Below, piece after piece: positions 62,465 through 64,000 of a DNA stretch of 64,000 bases (the stretch's first letter is position 1; every line of letters starts with the position of its first letter). Source of the stretch: Pelomyxa schiedti (Eukaryota > Evosea > Pelobiontida > Pelomyxidae). The translations under genes and the position numbers were made by a program. The stretch is taken from NCBI GenBank assembly GCA_020536535.1, contig JAHLWZ010000448.1:81838-145837 (forward strand), in the 5' to 3' direction. The notes under the pieces are model-generated. The model did no database searches. It saw only the letters and a list, made by a program, of their open reading frames with translations, and had not been told where the DNA came from.

Positions 62465-63347
62465 CTAAGGCAGTACAAGTTGTTTCCTCTGCCATTGACT
62501 ATTGTTGATTATGACACTGAAGAAAGAGTGGAATGTCGCCCATACCTTACAATGTAGTAATAGAAAAAGTCACAGTAGAGAGCAGTTTGTAGCATCCCAA
62601 ATATCCACACAAACCAAGCCCTGTGAGTTGTCAAATAATTTGGGTCTTACAGCAGTGCAGTTACCGGTAGTTTGGTTCTGTGAAATATCGGTAAACCCAG
62701 TTCAGTAGATACAAGCTACGATAGGCACCAAGAGCAACAATGTAATGTGCCGTAAGGTTCTCCACTTCGCGAGTTTTCTGCAACAAAAAGACTTGAGGGA
62801 GTATAGCCACAGACTCTAGGATAATGCTGAAGGTCCACAGAGTCTATTTATTACCCGGATATTTATTACCCATGTTAGTAGTCCTTAGTAGGTGCATTAT
62901 TTGTGGAAACCTCCATAAGGGCATACTCGTCCGTAAACACCAAGGCTAAGGCAGCTGCCGGTGCAATTACATACAAAATCTGGAAGGTGTCATGGTCTTT
63001 GTCATAAGTGGCCTTGTACTTCCGGTAGATAAGGTAGATGGTGTAATAGGATGTTGATAAGAAGACCACTTTGAGGAATGTGTTGTACATGGACCAAAAG
63101 TTTGTGAAAATGTCCAAGTACCGTGTTGTAAAAACTATGGCGTATAAAATTTGCGTCTTCAGGGATATACCTAAGATTCACGCATAAGTATTTCGCTAGT
63201 ACTTCTAGCCAATCTTTACGAAACACAAAATGGGCCGTTTAACGTACCGGAGCACCGTTTTTGTCTTCGTATTTTCCATAGTAGCAAAACGACACTGAGC
63301 ATGTGAACCACATCTCCAGCGATACGGAAAGGATTAAATACTGTCAT
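62465..63347 (-). CDS. ERD2: ER lumen protein-retaining receptor (KDEL receptor, ERD2)
   Basis: The ATG at 63347 gives [20 protein letters not shown] with [14 protein letters not shown]. Later exons: [119 protein letters not shown] with [24 protein letters not shown] and a terminal RKQLVLP* (using a gtaagg donor), stop TAG at 62465. The seven-helix order and the blocks R-x-C-x-GIS-x-K-x-Q, TTRYLD, ATYDxxHDTF, LESVAILPQ and LYCDFFYxY are those of ERD2. The receptor returns HDEL/KDEL-type proteins from Golgi to ER. Five or six short introns. Confidence 0.93.
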
Positions 63348-63753
63348 TTACGCTCACAACAATACAATCTACGCTGTCACCACTTGTTCGCACAAGATCT
63401 TATTTCCCTCCGTACAATGATCCGCTTTACGTCCAGTCACCAAACAAAAAAAACCAACAAGTGATGAAAGGTTCACTTCACTTTCCCTCAGACTGAGGCA
63501 CATTCATTTTCATCCCAACCAATCCATACATTTGATTTTCCCAGGATCCCTCAGTCGAACAGCCCCTCACACTCTCAGGCCAGGGATTTTCCCTTTTTCT
63601 ATCCTAAAGACAGTTGCATCTCCCAGTTCTTTTTTTTTTCCGTACCTTCGTCGGGTGTGCAACACGCCAATCCTTCTCGTCGTCTCGTTCCCGTTTCTAA
63701 CATTTCCGTCCCTCCCCTTCCTCTCCCGTAATTCCATCCGGCAGTCCCGCACC
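63348..63753. other. Divergent promoter region, ERD2 / RPS5
   Basis: 406 bp between two start codons. It contains a T-tract followed by CCGTACCTTCG (~63628-63650) and C/T-rich sequence before the RPS5 ATG, which could be a pyrimidine-rich initiator, but I cannot assign a specific element. Confidence 0.4.
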
Positions 63754-64000
63754 ATGGCCACCACACCCGAGCCCAAGCTTTTCCACAAGTGGACGTACGG
63801 CGACGTCGTCGTCAACGACATCTCGCTGGTCGACTACATCGCACTCAAGCAAAAAGACAAGTTCGCACAGTACTTGCCCCACACCGCTGGCAGATACAAC
63901 GTAAAGCGCTTCCGCAAAGCACAGTGCCCAATCGCCGAGCGACTCGTAAACGCTCTCATGTTCCACGGCAGGAACAACGGCAAGAAGCTCCTCGCTGTTA
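63754..64000 (+). CDS. RPS5: 40S ribosomal protein S5 (uS7), 3' end outside window
   Basis: The ATG at 63754 in a good context (GCACCATGG) gives [50 protein letters not shown] and [20 protein letters not shown], running off the window. The '[38 protein letters not shown]' block is diagnostic of eukaryotic uS7/RPS5, which binds the 18S rRNA head and contacts the E site. No intron is seen in the visible 82 codons. Confidence 0.95.
   Translation, partial: MATTPEPKLFHKWTYGDVVVNDISLVDYIALKQKDKFAQYLPHTAGRYNVKRFRKAQCPIAERLVNALMFHGRNNGKKLLAV

Overview
The window is nuclear DNA from a unicellular eukaryote that I cannot place in a lineage. Genes are cut by many short GT-AG introns (mostly about 30-75 nt), spacing is tight on both strands, and housekeeping genes are clearly recognisable: CDC40/PRP17, DPH5, TRAPPC2, ARPC1, sphingosine-1-phosphate lyase, a Ras-type GTPase, the KDEL receptor and ribosomal protein S5. 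Nothing looks bacterial or viral. ARPC1, a RhoGEF, an epsin-like adaptor and an RNF213-type gene suggest a protist with an actin-based, endocytic lifestyle (inference). Many genes are GC-rich at their 5' ends and AT-rich toward their 3' ends.

Layout. 1-1.3 kb: 3' half of an epsin-like clathrin adaptor (+). 1.36-5.4 kb: a RhoGEF and a SAM plus caspase-like protein (-). 5.5-7.9 kb: CDC40 (-), divergent from a Sel1-repeat/coiled-coil/PINK1-like kinase fusion (8.0-10.9 kb, +). 11.4-12.4 kb: unrecognised possible DNA-binding protein (+), convergent with DPH5 (12.6-13.8 kb, -). 13.86-17.28 kb: gene-poor block bounded by 86-bp inverted repeats with a second inverted-repeat element inside. 17.3-19.9 kb: tandem citrate-synthase-like domains (-). 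20.2-22.3 kb: MFS transporter (+). 22.3-24.5 kb: poorly coding, with two weak ORF regions. 24.8-26.2 kb: secreted Sel1-repeat protein (-), divergent by 37 bp from an ankyrin-DHHC palmitoyltransferase (26.2-29.1 kb, +). 29.2-30.9 kb: TMEM144-type transporter (-). 31.1-31.8 kb: TRAPPC2 (-). 32.2-33.6 kb: ARPC1 (+). 34.0-36.1 kb: S1P lyase (+). 36.3-37.1 kb: Ras (-). 37.5-39.3 kb: unknown Ser/Pro/Gln-rich protein (+). 39.6-62.4 kb: one very large RNF213/mysterin-like gene (+). 62.5-63.3 kb: KDEL receptor (-). 63.75 kb to the end: start of RPS5 (+).

Functionally, several genes serve membrane traffic and its lipids (epsin-like, TRAPPC2, KDEL receptor, DHHC enzyme, S1P lyase) and several serve signalling (RhoGEF, Ras, kinase fusion, caspase-like), but the order looks like ordinary eukaryotic gene packing rather than an operon.

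The most striking points are: an exact 1000-bp tandem repeat inside the RNF213-like gene, with a 49-nt inverted segment at each junction; an RNF213-like protein in which I find no RING finger; a caspase-like protein whose catalytic His position reads Ser; a Sel1-PINK1-like kinase fusion; a double citrate-synthase fold with damaged active sites; and a nested inverted-repeat element whose end supplies the stop codon of its neighbour.
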